From positions 1 through 48,863 of the forward strand of contig NZ_JAFBAT010000075.1 in the NCBI RefSeq assembly GCF_019247615.1: 48,863 nucleotides of DNA. The letters run 5' to 3'. Under the pieces are notes generated by a model. It ran no database searches. It was not told the origin of the DNA and saw only the letters and a program-made list of their open reading frames with translations. Origin of the DNA: Mycobacterium sp. (GTDB taxonomy: Bacteria > Actinomycetota > Actinomycetes > Mycobacteriales > Mycobacteriaceae). Position 1 is the first letter of the stretch; each line of letters opens with the position of its first letter. This document shows positions 1 through 8,749 of this stretch, one piece after another. Both the position numbers and the translations under genes were made by a program.

Positions 1-145
1 GCGCCTTGCCCTCGACGACGTCGCAGAACGGGCCCTCCCGGATCAAGCCGTCGTCGGCGATCGTGGTTGCCAGGCCGTCCCAATCGTGTGCCGCCAGGCA
101 ATCCAGGTAGCGCTCGACCACCCCGGTCGCATCGGTGGCTGCCAC
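1..145 (-). CDS. Partial SnoaL-like / NTF2-fold family protein (N-terminal part, truncated by window edge)
   Basis: Reverse-strand translation from GTG at 145: VAATDATGVVERYLDCLAAHDWDGLATTIADDGLIREGPFCDVVEGKA..., typical of SnoaL-like N-termini. Confidence 0.6.
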   Translation of the reverse strand, partial: MAATDATGVVERYLDCLAAHDWDGLATTIADDGLIREGPFCDVVEGKA

Positions 146-213
146 GCAATCACCGTAAGGGACGGCAGCACGGGGAAGGGCGCACCGGACGCGATTCGGG
201 CGACAATGGTGCG

Positions 214-1080
214 ATGAGCGCTCCCAGTGCACCGGAGTCGCCCGCCGAGGCGCCGACCTGCTACCGGCATCCCGACCGTCGGACCTACGTCCGGTGCAAC
301 CGCTGCGAGCGCTACATCTGCCCGGATTGCATGCGCGCCGCCGCGGTCGGTCATCAATGCGTGGAGTGCGTGCAGGCGGGTGCCCGGACGATTCGGCAGC
401 CACGGACGCGCCTCGGCGGCCGGGAGCGGTCCGCCAGGCCGGTGGTCACTTACGCGCTGATCGCAATCAACGTCGCGGCTTTCATACTGCAGATGGCATC
501 TAGAAATTTGGAAAGACAACTGGCGCTGTGGCCGCCGGCCGTCGCTGAGGGCCAGCTGTACCGACTGGTGACCGCGGCGTTCTTGCACTACGGCGCGACC
601 CATCTGCTGCTGAATATGTGGGCGTTGTACGTCGTCGGCCCTCCCCTCGAGATGTGGCTCGGCCGAATGCGATTCGGCGTGTTGTATGCGTTGAGCGGGC
701 TGGGCGGTTCGGTGCTGGTGTACCTGCTCTCGCCGCTCAACAGCGCGACGGCGGGCGCGTCGGGTGCAATCTTCGGGCTTTTCGGCGCCACTTTCGTGGT
801 GGCGAGGCGGTTGAGCCTCGATGTCCGCGGGGTAGCCGCGGTCATCGTGATCAACCTGATCTTCACGTTCGTCGTTCCGGCGGCCAGTTCGCAGCGCATC
901 AGCTGGCAGGCGCACGTGGGCGGGCTCGTTACGGGTGGGCTGGTCGCCGCAGCCTTCGTCTATCCACCGATAAAGCGCCGAAACCTGGTGCAGGCCGCGG
1001 TGACCGTCCTTGTCCTGGCCGTGTTTGCCGCGCTGATCTGGTGGCGCACAGGGGTTCTCCGCGCGGAGTTGTCGATATGA
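214..1080 (+). CDS. Rhomboid family intramembrane serine protease with N-terminal Cys/His zinc-binding motif (Rv0110-like)
   Basis: MSAPSAPESPAEAPTCYRHPDRRTYVRCNRCERYICPDC...; catalytic GASGAIFG and C-terminal QAHVGG, multiple TM segments; internal ATG at 214 preferred over upstream start at 67. Confidence 0.88.
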   Translation: MSAPSAPESPAEAPTCYRHPDRRTYVRCNRCERYICPDCMRAAAVGHQCVECVQAGARTIRQPRTRLGGRERSARPVVTYALIAINVAAFILQMASRNLERQLALWPPAVAEGQLYRLVTAAFLHYGATHLLLNMWALYVVGPPLEMWLGRMRFGVLYALSGLGGSVLVYLLSPLNSATAGASGAIFGLFGATFVVARRLSLDVRGVAAVIVINLIFTFVVPAASSQRISWQAHVGGLVTGGLVAAAFVYPPIKRRNLVQAAVTVLVLAVFAALIWWRTGVLRAELSI

Positions 1081-1538
1081 GTTGGTGGCTCTCCCATGCC
1101 GAGCGGACCCTGTCCGAAGCGGTCCCCGCGCCACCCGAGGAGGTCCGCAACTTCTATGTGGATCTGAACAACATCAAGCTCGTACACCCGCTGATCGTGT
1201 CCGTGCGGGCGACCTCGCGCACCGAGACGCCGGACGGGTACCTGCAGGACTACCGGGTCGTGGACCGAATTCCGTTGGGTCCATTCATCATTCGAATCAC
1301 CTACCGGGCGCGACTGCAGGTGCCCGTGGATGGCGACGTGCTGACCGAGGCCGATCAGTCGCCCGGGGTGCGGCTGCGCGGCCGGGTGAGCTTTGCGCCG
1401 GTCGACGGCGGCACCCGCATCAGCGAGCGGATACGGATTACCGCGCCCCGGCCGCTGGCGTCCGTCACCACGCGCGAGGCGGTCAAGGCGCATATCGAAA
1501 TGCTGGCGGGCATCCGGTGCCACTTCGAATCCGGCTGA
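1077..1538 (+). CDS. SRPBCC family (polyketide cyclase/START-like) protein
   Basis: ATGA overlap with upstream stop; MSWWLSHAERTLSEAVPAPPEEVRNFYVDLNNIKLVHPLIVSVRATS... Confidence 0.7.
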   Translation: MSWWLSHAERTLSEAVPAPPEEVRNFYVDLNNIKLVHPLIVSVRATSRTETPDGYLQDYRVVDRIPLGPFIIRITYRARLQVPVDGDVLTEADQSPGVRLRGRVSFAPVDGGTRISERIRITAPRPLASVTTREAVKAHIEMLAGIRCHFESG

Positions 1539-1542
1539 CCAC

Positions 1543-2331
1543 CTAGGTTTTTGGCGGCCGCCACTGGGAGTTCAGCGCCGTGTCCGAGAGGTACTTCGTC
1601 GTGCTCCAACCGCCGTCGACGACGATTGTCTGTCCGTTGATGAAGGCGCCCCCCGGAGAGCACAAGAACGCCACGGTGCTTGCCACGTCATCGACGGTCC
1701 CCAAGCGCTGGTGAGGTGTCATCTCGGTGTTGATCCTGCGGAAGCGCTCGTCGCGCAGGCGCGGCTCGGTCATCGGAGTCTGAATAACGCCGGGAGCCAC
1801 AGCATTACACCTTATCCCCTGCGCGCCGTACTGGCAGGCGATGTGGGTGGTCAGCGCCGTCAGGCCGCCCTTGGCCGCCGAGTAGGCGCCGCCGCGAAGT
1901 CCGCCGACGACGGCGAACGTCGAGGTGACGTTGATGATCGCCGATCCCGGTGGCATGTGCGGCAGCACCTCGCGAATCAGGCGGAAGGGCGCACGCAACA
2001 TCAAATCCAAAAAATGGTCCAGTGTTTCGTCGTCAGTCTCGTGCACCGGCTTGGGACTGCCGATCCCGGCGACGTTGACCAAGAAGTCGACGTGCCCCCA
2101 ACGGTCAAGGGCGAGATCGGTGATGTATCTGGGTGCTTCGTCGTCTCTCAGGTCGATGGCGAGCGTGGCCGAGCGATCCGGATCCCCGACGATTTCCGCC
2201 AGTCGGGCAAGCTTGGCCTCGTTGCGCCCGGTCGCGAGCACCGCCATCCCCATCCCGGCCAGCTTCGCCGCACAACCCGACCCGATCCCGCCGCTCGCGC
2301 CGGTGACGATCGCTACCTGCATGGTCTGCAT
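1543..2331 (-). CDS. SDR family NAD(P)-dependent oxidoreductase
   Basis: TGASGGIGSG cofactor motif, NVAG, YSAAKGG catalytic motif, C-terminal FINGQTIVVDGGW. Confidence 0.9.
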   Translation of the reverse strand: MQTMQVAIVTGASGGIGSGCAAKLAGMGMAVLATGRNEAKLARLAEIVGDPDRSATLAIDLRDDEAPRYITDLALDRWGHVDFLVNVAGIGSPKPVHETDDETLDHFLDLMLRAPFRLIREVLPHMPPGSAIINVTSTFAVVGGLRGGAYSAAKGGLTALTTHIACQYGAQGIRCNAVAPGVIQTPMTEPRLRDERFRRINTEMTPHQRLGTVDDVASTVAFLCSPGGAFINGQTIVVDGGWSTTKYLSDTALNSQWRPPKT

Positions 2332-2332
2332 C

Positions 2333-3961
2333 TCAGGGACCCGCTTCCATCAGCACCGCCTTGATTTGGTGCTTCAGCACCTTGCCTGCATCGTTCTTGG
2401 GCAGCACGTCCCAAATGACCACCTGCTCGGGCGCCTTGAACCGGGCGACGCCCGAATCCGTCAGGAAGCGGCGCAATCCCGCTACGGTGATGTCGGAATC
2501 CGGACCGGGCGCGTCCGTGGGCGCGGCGGTGGGCACGACGACCGCGCAGGCCCGTTCACCGGTCCGCTCGTCGGGCAGCCCGACCACGGTGACCTCGGCC
2601 ACGCCGGGATGGCTCGCCAGGATGTCCTCGACCTCCTTGGGCGAGATGTTTTCGCCATTGCGGACGATGATGTCTTTGGCTCGCCCGGTGACCACGAGGA
2701 ATTCGCCGTCGACCCAGCGAGCGAGATCTCCGGTGCGAAAAAACCCCTCGGCGTCGAACGCGCCCGCTTCGTCTTCTCGGTGCTGGTAGCCGACCAGCAT
2801 TTGCGGCCCGCGGGCAAGGATCTCTCCCGCCTCGATCTTGATGTCGGCCAACCCCGCGTGCCCGTCGGTGTCGGCGGCGTGGTCGGGGTTCCCGGGTGAA
2901 CCGATCGTCGTGACGGGCACCTCCGTCGAGCCGTACACCCTCGTCACCAGCGCCGACTCGAAATAGGTTGTCGCCCTGCGGATCAGCGGCGGCGATACGG
3001 CCGCGCCGCCGCAGACGAAGAACCTCAGGTCCGGTAGGCGGGTGCCCGCCCGCTGCGCGGCCGCGAGCAGCTGCTCCAAGAACGGCGTTGCGCCGGCCAT
3101 GTGGCTGCACCGCTCCGCCTGCATCAGCCGGACCGCTTCATCGCCGTTCCATCGGTCCAGCAGCACGGCGGTGGCGCCCAGCAGCAGGGGGCACTCGAAC
3201 GCGTAGATTGAGCCACCGATGTGAGCGATCGGCGATGCAACCAGAAATCTGTCTCCCTGCTCGACAAGCCAGTGGTCGCGGATCTGGCAGATCAGCGCAT
3301 GGATCGAATTATGTGAGTGCAGCACGCCTTTCGGCCGGCCTGTGGTGCCGGAGGTGTAGAGGATCATGCGCACCGCGTCGGAGTTCAGCGTCGGCAGCCG
3401 GCCGGGGGCCGCGCGCTGGTCGAGCAGTGGCGCGAACGGGATCTGATCGGCGCCCAGATCCCCGCGGACCACAACGACATCGGGTGGCGATTGGAGCTGG
3501 GCGGCTACCCGGGCCAGCATCGCGGGGTAGTCGTGGTCCCCGAAACGGCCGGGGACGAAGATCATTCGGCTCTCAGCGTCCTCGAGGATGAATCGCAGTT
3601 CGCGGTCCCGCATGGACGGCAGGATGGGGTTGGCAACCATGCCCGCCAGGGTTGCGGCCAGGTAGATCACCGCGGCCTCGTACCAGTTGGGCAGCATGAA
3701 AGAAACCACGCTCCCGGGGGGAATGCGGTCTTGCAGTGCGTGCGCCAACGTTGTCGCCTGCGCGCACAGACTTTGGCAGTCCACGAGCCGATCGCCGTCT
3801 ACCACCGCCACTCGATGCGGGGTATGCCGAGCGGCATTGCGCAGCGAGTCGGCCAACGTGCCCGGGACCCACCACCCGCGGGCGTAGGCATCGGCGGCGC
3901 GCTCGTCGTCCCAGCGAATCGAGCGTCCGCTCACAAGCTTTCGGCCCTGGGCTTTCGGCAT
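2333..3961 (-). CDS. AMP-binding acyl-CoA ligase (cyclohexanecarboxylate/AliA-like or fatty acyl-CoA ligase)
   Basis: YTSGTTGRPKGVLHSH adenylation motif, RTGDLARW, GRAKDIIVRNGENISPKEVE, PKNDAGKVLK. Confidence 0.9.
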   Translation of the reverse strand: MPKAQGRKLVSGRSIRWDDERAADAYARGWWVPGTLADSLRNAARHTPHRVAVVDGDRLVDCQSLCAQATTLAHALQDRIPPGSVVSFMLPNWYEAAVIYLAATLAGMVANPILPSMRDRELRFILEDAESRMIFVPGRFGDHDYPAMLARVAAQLQSPPDVVVVRGDLGADQIPFAPLLDQRAAPGRLPTLNSDAVRMILYTSGTTGRPKGVLHSHNSIHALICQIRDHWLVEQGDRFLVASPIAHIGGSIYAFECPLLLGATAVLLDRWNGDEAVRLMQAERCSHMAGATPFLEQLLAAAQRAGTRLPDLRFFVCGGAAVSPPLIRRATTYFESALVTRVYGSTEVPVTTIGSPGNPDHAADTDGHAGLADIKIEAGEILARGPQMLVGYQHREDEAGAFDAEGFFRTGDLARWVDGEFLVVTGRAKDIIVRNGENISPKEVEDILASHPGVAEVTVVGLPDERTGERACAVVVPTAAPTDAPGPDSDITVAGLRRFLTDSGVARFKAPEQVVIWDVLPKNDAGKVLKHQIKAVLMEAGP

Positions 3962-3975
3962 GGCAGCGCTGCCGG

Positions 3976-4725
3976 TTAGCCTCTCATGCGCCGCATCGTC
4001 ATCGAGTGACGGAAGCGCGACGCGGGGTGAGTGTTGATCGTGACCTGGGCGATCTGTCCGTCGGACGTCGTGTAGGTGCGCCGCACCTGCAGCGCGGGCG
4101 TCCCAGGCTCGACCTCGAGGCCGCCCGCCAGCGCCGGGGGAATGAGCATCGCCGCAATCTCTTGATGGACGTCAACGATAGTCAGTCCGAAGAGGTCTTC
4201 GATCAGCGGGAAGATCGGCCCTTGGTGGCGCTGCAGGAGTCTGCCGACCGCCGCGAATGCACGGTTGATGTAGTACTCGGTGCGGCACAACGCGGGCTCC
4301 GACGCCTGGGCCCCCTCGGCGCGCCGGAAACCGCGAACGGATAGCCACTGCTCGCCGCCGGCCAGGCCGGTGCGGGCGGCCAGCTCGTCGTCGAGCGTGA
4401 CCATCGCGATCGATTCGATCGCGAACTGGGTACCGGCCGCGAACGCCAGCAGATCGTTGATCGACATGACATGCTGCACATAGGAATCCGATGACGGCCG
4501 CGGCACGACGAGGGTTCCGGTGCGCGGACGCGACGACACCAGATTGTCCTCGCGCAACCGACGCAGGGCCTCCCGAATGGTGTAGCGGCTGACCGCAAAC
4601 CGCGCGCACAGCTCGTGTTCGGTCGGCAATTGGGATCCCACCGGGTATACCCCGTCCACGATCTCTTTTCGCAGGGTGCGCGCAACCTGCAAATAGCGAT
4701 GATCCGCGACTTTGGTCTCAGGCAT
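3976..4725 (-). CDS. GntR family transcriptional regulator (HutC/UTRA type)
   Basis: wHTH: YLQVARTLRKEIVDGVYPVGSQLPTEHELCARFAVSRYTIREALRRLREDNLVSSRPRTGT; UTRA-like C-terminus; start assigned at internal ATG 4725. Confidence 0.88.
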   Translation of the reverse strand: MPETKVADHRYLQVARTLRKEIVDGVYPVGSQLPTEHELCARFAVSRYTIREALRRLREDNLVSSRPRTGTLVVPRPSSDSYVQHVMSINDLLAFAAGTQFAIESIAMVTLDDELAARTGLAGGEQWLSVRGFRRAEGAQASEPALCRTEYYINRAFAAVGRLLQRHQGPIFPLIEDLFGLTIVDVHQEIAAMLIPPALAGGLEVEPGTPALQVRRTYTTSDGQIAQVTINTHPASRFRHSMTMRRMRG

Positions 4726-4733
4726 GGGGCCCT

Positions 4734-6353
4734 TCAGGTTTCCTGCCGTATCGCCAGCACGCTGCCCTCGGCGTCCGCCGAAACGTACAGCGTGCCGTCG
4801 AGCCCGGCGGCGATGCCCGCGAACGGGCCCTGCGGGCCCGAGAACGGCGGCATGCCCAGCAGCGGCTTCGGGATGACGCCCGGTGGGGCGCCGACCGGCA
4901 AGTTGGAGGCGATGGTGCACCGGGCGCCGGTGCGCGGGTCGAACGCGACGAGTTCCTTCGCACCGGCGTCGACGACATACAGTTGCTCGTCGAGCACCAG
5001 GACTCCCTGGGGTCGCTGCAAGCCGTCGAGCATGGTTCCCGTGCCCACCTTGACCAGCCGCCCGGCTGCCGCCTCGGTGACCAGACAGGCCCCGTCGGGA
5101 GCGATTGCCACGCCGACGGGATCCCCGAGCCCGGAGGCGAGCACCTCGACGTTCGGGCCGGACGGGCCGGGCCGGATCGACAGCACCCGCCCGGCCCCGA
5201 GTTCGGCGACCACGATTGTGCCGCCGGGAGCGATCGCCACGCCGTACAGCTGGTCAAAACCCTCTGCCAGGACATCGCTTTGGTTGTGCTCCGGTACATA
5301 TCGGGCGACCTGACCGTTGGACGTGGTGACGACGAATTCGCCCGCCCCAGCGCATGTCACACCGCGAAGGAACCCCGGATATCCCGGACTGAAAAGCATC
5401 CCGACGGTCCGCAACGAGCCGGTCATGGGCGGCGAGACATAAAAGTACGTTCCGTCGGCGATGTAGAGACTGCCGTCAGCACCGACCGCGAGGTCCAGCG
5501 GCCAGTTCAACCCGGCTGGCAGCACGGTCCGGGCCTGCCCGCCGGGGAGGACCTCGGTGATCTTGCCGGTGAAGCTCGAGACCAACAGCCGCCGGCCCAC
5601 GAAGGTGAGGTTGTCCAGGCCGGGGTCCAGGGTTGCCAACACCGTGCGTTCGCCGTTGCGGGGGTCGATGCGCAGCACCTGGCCGCTGTGCAACTGGGTC
5701 GAAACGAGGCGTCCGCTTGAATCGAACTTCACCGCATCGGGCACGCCAAGGTCGGCGGCAACGCGTTGCCCTTCGCCCCCCTCGGGATTGATGCGCCAGA
5801 TCTCGTTGGCACCCATCACCGGGAAATACAACAAGCCGTCCGGGCCGACCTCCATGGCGTTGGGGAACGGCACACCCTCCAGCAGCACCCGCGGCGGGCC
5901 GCCGGCCAGATCGAGTTCGAGCAGCCGGCCGCCTTCGCGGCACTCGCCGACGAACAACCGGCCCCGGTGAAAAGTGATGCCGTTGGCCGACGCCACGTCG
6001 TCCCGGAGCACTCGTACGTGACCCGCCGCGTCGAGCGCGCTCACCCGCCCGTCCATGACCTCGGTGGCGTAAAGGTTGCCACTCGGGTCGAAGGCCACGT
6101 CATCGGGCGCGACGATGTCTCCTCCCTTGGCAGTAATGGTCTCCAGCTGCCCGGTCGTCAGGTCGAGCGCGCTGATCTGGCTGCCGGTCACCTGCGCTAT
6201 GTACACCCGGCCGTCCGGACCGGTGCGCAGGCCGTTGGCCCCGAACAGCCGGCTGGGTGGCGTAAGCCGATTCAGGCTCCAGCCGTCGGCAAGGCATGGC
6301 CGTCCACCCGAGTAGCGGCCAGCATGCAGCGGTAACCCGGTTCCGGCGGCCAT
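4734..6353 (-). CDS. SMP-30/gluconolactonase/NHL-like beta-propeller protein, unusually long (about 540 aa, probably two propellers)
   Basis: Repeated GPDGRVYIA/DPSGNLYATE/GPDGLLYFPV/GADGSLYIAD/APDGACLVTE/GLDGTLYVSA blades; start at ATG 6353. Confidence 0.75.
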   Translation of the reverse strand: MAAGTGLPLHAGRYSGGRPCLADGWSLNRLTPPSRLFGANGLRTGPDGRVYIAQVTGSQISALDLTTGQLETITAKGGDIVAPDDVAFDPSGNLYATEVMDGRVSALDAAGHVRVLRDDVASANGITFHRGRLFVGECREGGRLLELDLAGGPPRVLLEGVPFPNAMEVGPDGLLYFPVMGANEIWRINPEGGEGQRVAADLGVPDAVKFDSSGRLVSTQLHSGQVLRIDPRNGERTVLATLDPGLDNLTFVGRRLLVSSFTGKITEVLPGGQARTVLPAGLNWPLDLAVGADGSLYIADGTYFYVSPPMTGSLRTVGMLFSPGYPGFLRGVTCAGAGEFVVTTSNGQVARYVPEHNQSDVLAEGFDQLYGVAIAPGGTIVVAELGAGRVLSIRPGPSGPNVEVLASGLGDPVGVAIAPDGACLVTEAAAGRLVKVGTGTMLDGLQRPQGVLVLDEQLYVVDAGAKELVAFDPRTGARCTIASNLPVGAPPGVIPKPLLGMPPFSGPQGPFAGIAAGLDGTLYVSADAEGSVLAIRQET

Positions 6354-6381
6354 CACCGCTCGCACGTTATCAACGGGGCAA

Positions 6382-6393
6382 TAGTCCAGACAA
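6382..6393. promoter_or_regulatory. Candidate operator (TAGTCCAGACAA) upstream of the SMP-30-like gene
   Basis: GTC-CA-GAC inverted repeat; near-identical copy at 6477-6488; GntR/UTRA gene adjacent. Confidence 0.5.
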
Positions 6394-6476
6394 TACACCA
6401 GCCAAAATATGCACCGCTCTTGACGGCGGGAGCTTGCCGGGAGAATCATGCTCTCTGATGTGTGCACGTCATTATC

Positions 6477-6488
6477 TTGTCCAGACAA
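6477..6488. promoter_or_regulatory. Candidate operator (TTGTCCAGACAA) upstream of the SDR-Rieske-BVMO operon
   Basis: Inverted repeat TTGTC-CA-GACAA ending 13 bp before the ATG at 6502. Confidence 0.55.
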
Positions 6489-6501
6489 ATGCTACTAGCC
6501 G

Positions 6502-7401
6502 ATGAGCCAAGATCTGCTCGGGCTTGACGGGCGCGTTGTCGTGGTTTCGGGCGCGGGTGGTGGCGGCATCGGGACGACCGTCACGCGCATGGTCGCGGAG
6601 GCCGGCGCCAGCGTGGTCGCGGTGAGCCGCGATCGCGACAACCTCGATCGACACCTGGGACCCCTCATTGCCGACGGTCTCTCGATCGTGCCCGTGGCGG
6701 CCGATGCCGCCACCGCCGACGGCGTGAGCACCGCGCTCGAGGCCGTGCGGCGCACCGGCGGCGCGCTGCACGGCCTGGTGAACGTCGCCGGGGGCGCCGA
6801 TCCGTCGACCTGGATGTCGTCCATCCGGGTGACGCGCAGCGATTGGCGCGCATTGTTCACCCGAAATCTGGAGACGATGTTCTTCATGAGCCAGGCCGTG
6901 GCTGCCGAACTGCAGCGGAGCAACTGCGGGGGTTCGATCGTGTCGGTCTCGTCGATCAGCGGGATGAACACCGCCCCCTTCCATATCGCCTACGGCACTG
7001 CCAAAGCCGCGATCGTGGCGGTGACCCGCACTATGGCGCTCGAACTGGCCGTTGGCGGAAGCGGGGCCCGGGACGGGGCTGCCATCCGGGTCAACGCCGT
7101 GGCACCCGGCGTCACCAAGACACCGGCGTCGGGCACCTACGTCGACGAAGACGCTGAGCGCGATCGGCGCACCATCGCGATGGGTCGCCGCGGCCGCCCG
7201 GAGGAGGTGGCCGGCGCCATTCTGTTTCTGCTGTCGGACCTTTCGAGCTACATCACCGGGCAGACGCTGCTGGTGGACGGCGGCCTGAACCTTCGATGGT
7301 GTCATTTGGCCGCCGACAACACCTCGGTGTTCCTGAAGGACGAAACACTCCGGAAGGCGATCACACGCTGGGAAAGTGAGGACTGCGATGGGCCCGGCTG
7401 A
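6502..7401 (+). CDS. SDR family oxidoreductase
   Basis: VSGAGGGGIGT, NVAGGA, YGTAKAA, ITGQTLLVDGGLNLRW. Confidence 0.88.
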   Translation: MSQDLLGLDGRVVVVSGAGGGGIGTTVTRMVAEAGASVVAVSRDRDNLDRHLGPLIADGLSIVPVAADAATADGVSTALEAVRRTGGALHGLVNVAGGADPSTWMSSIRVTRSDWRALFTRNLETMFFMSQAVAAELQRSNCGGSIVSVSSISGMNTAPFHIAYGTAKAAIVAVTRTMALELAVGGSGARDGAAIRVNAVAPGVTKTPASGTYVDEDAERDRRTIAMGRRGRPEEVAGAILFLLSDLSSYITGQTLLVDGGLNLRWCHLAADNTSVFLKDETLRKAITRWESEDCDGPG

Positions 7402-8749
7402 CGAAATGACCGCGCCCGTCACCATTCCGGTCGAAGCCTACGTCTCCGAGGAGTACGCCCGCGCCGAACGTGACAAACTGTGGCGCAAGGTGTGGCAGCA
7501 GGTCGGGCGCGTCGAAGACCTCCCCAAAGTGGGCAGCTACCTCACCCACGAGATCCTCGACGACTCCGTTCTGGTGGTGCGAACCGGGCCGGACACGATC
7601 GTGGCGCACCACAACGTGTGCATGCATCGCGGACGTCGGCTGGTGGACGTTCCCCAAGGCGCCAAAAGCGCTTGCGGCCATAGGAAGTCGTTCGTGTGCG
7701 GCTTCCACGGGTGGACCTATGACCAAGACGGCGGCTGCATTCACGTGCCCGAGAGACAGGACTGGCAGGGTGCCCTCACGCCGGAGAACACCCACCTGGC
7801 GCCCGTCAACGTGGACACCTGGGGCGGCTGGATCTGGATCAACATGGATCCGGCGTGCGAACCGCTGCGCGACTACCTCGAACCCGCCGCAACCATGCTG
7901 GATCCCTTCCGGTTACAGGACATGCGTTGCAAATGGCGCAAGTGGCTGCATTTCGGGTGTAACTGGAAGGTCGCCATGGAGGCCTTCAACGAGACCTACC
8001 ACGTCGCCACCACGCATCCGCAGTTCAACAAGTTCGGGAACTTCCGCGGTTGGGCCATGGCACAGGGCAAGCACAGCAACATCGGCTACGACGCGCCCGC
8101 GGAGCTGGCAGAGACGAAGTCGAAGATCCGGCTCGGCACCGGCGCCGATCCCCGCGTGTCGACGGCCGAGATGCAGGTGTACACGCTGGAGGAGACCAAC
8201 GCCACCACCACGCAGACACTGGTGGACGCGGCGCGCAGGCTCGTCGACGAGTTGCCGGCGGGCGCCCCGGCCGACAAGGTGCTCGAACACTGGTTGTCGT
8301 CGGCACGGCGGGACGACGCCGCGCGGGGCGTGGTCTGGCCGACGATCGCGCCCGAGCATCTGGCCCGCAGCGGCACCGCCTGGCAGATCTTTCCCAACTT
8401 CCAGATCGGGCAGGGACTGACCACCGCGTTGTGCTACAGCGCCCGGCCCCACGGGTACGACCCGGACAGCTGCATCTTCGAAGTCTCCAGCTACGAGCTG
8501 TATCCCGAAGGCCAAGAGCCCCAGACAGACTGGACGTATGCCCCGCCGGACGACCCGAACTGGCGAAGCGTGCTGCCGCAGGACTTCTCCAACATGGCCG
8601 CGGTACAGCAGGGCATGAAGTCCTATGGCTTTTCCGGCCCCAGGCCGAACCCCTACATGGAACGCAGCACCGCAAACCTGCACCGTCACCTTGCCGAATA
8701 CATGGGCACCGGTGCGCCACGCAAGATAGTTACGGAGATCGAGCGATGA
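7388..8749 (+). CDS. Aromatic ring-hydroxylating (Rieske) oxygenase alpha subunit
   Basis: Rieske CMHRG...CGFHGWTYD; mononuclear iron region EAFNETYHVATTHPQ; start ATG 7388. Confidence 0.9.
   Translation: MGPADEMTAPVTIPVEAYVSEEYARAERDKLWRKVWQQVGRVEDLPKVGSYLTHEILDDSVLVVRTGPDTIVAHHNVCMHRGRRLVDVPQGAKSACGHRKSFVCGFHGWTYDQDGGCIHVPERQDWQGALTPENTHLAPVNVDTWGGWIWINMDPACEPLRDYLEPAATMLDPFRLQDMRCKWRKWLHFGCNWKVAMEAFNETYHVATTHPQFNKFGNFRGWAMAQGKHSNIGYDAPAELAETKSKIRLGTGADPRVSTAEMQVYTLEETNATTTQTLVDAARRLVDELPAGAPADKVLEHWLSSARRDDAARGVVWPTIAPEHLARSGTAWQIFPNFQIGQGLTTALCYSARPHGYDPDSCIFEVSSYELYPEGQEPQTDWTYAPPDDPNWRSVLPQDFSNMAAVQQGMKSYGFSGPRPNPYMERSTANLHRHLAEYMGTGAPRKIVTEIER

Noticed and set aside
43-1134. Long minus-strand ORF (363 aa) opposite the rhomboid gene
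   Set aside because: Arg/His/Gln-rich low-complexity translation, antisense to a well-supported rhomboid CDS; typical GC-driven shadow ORF.
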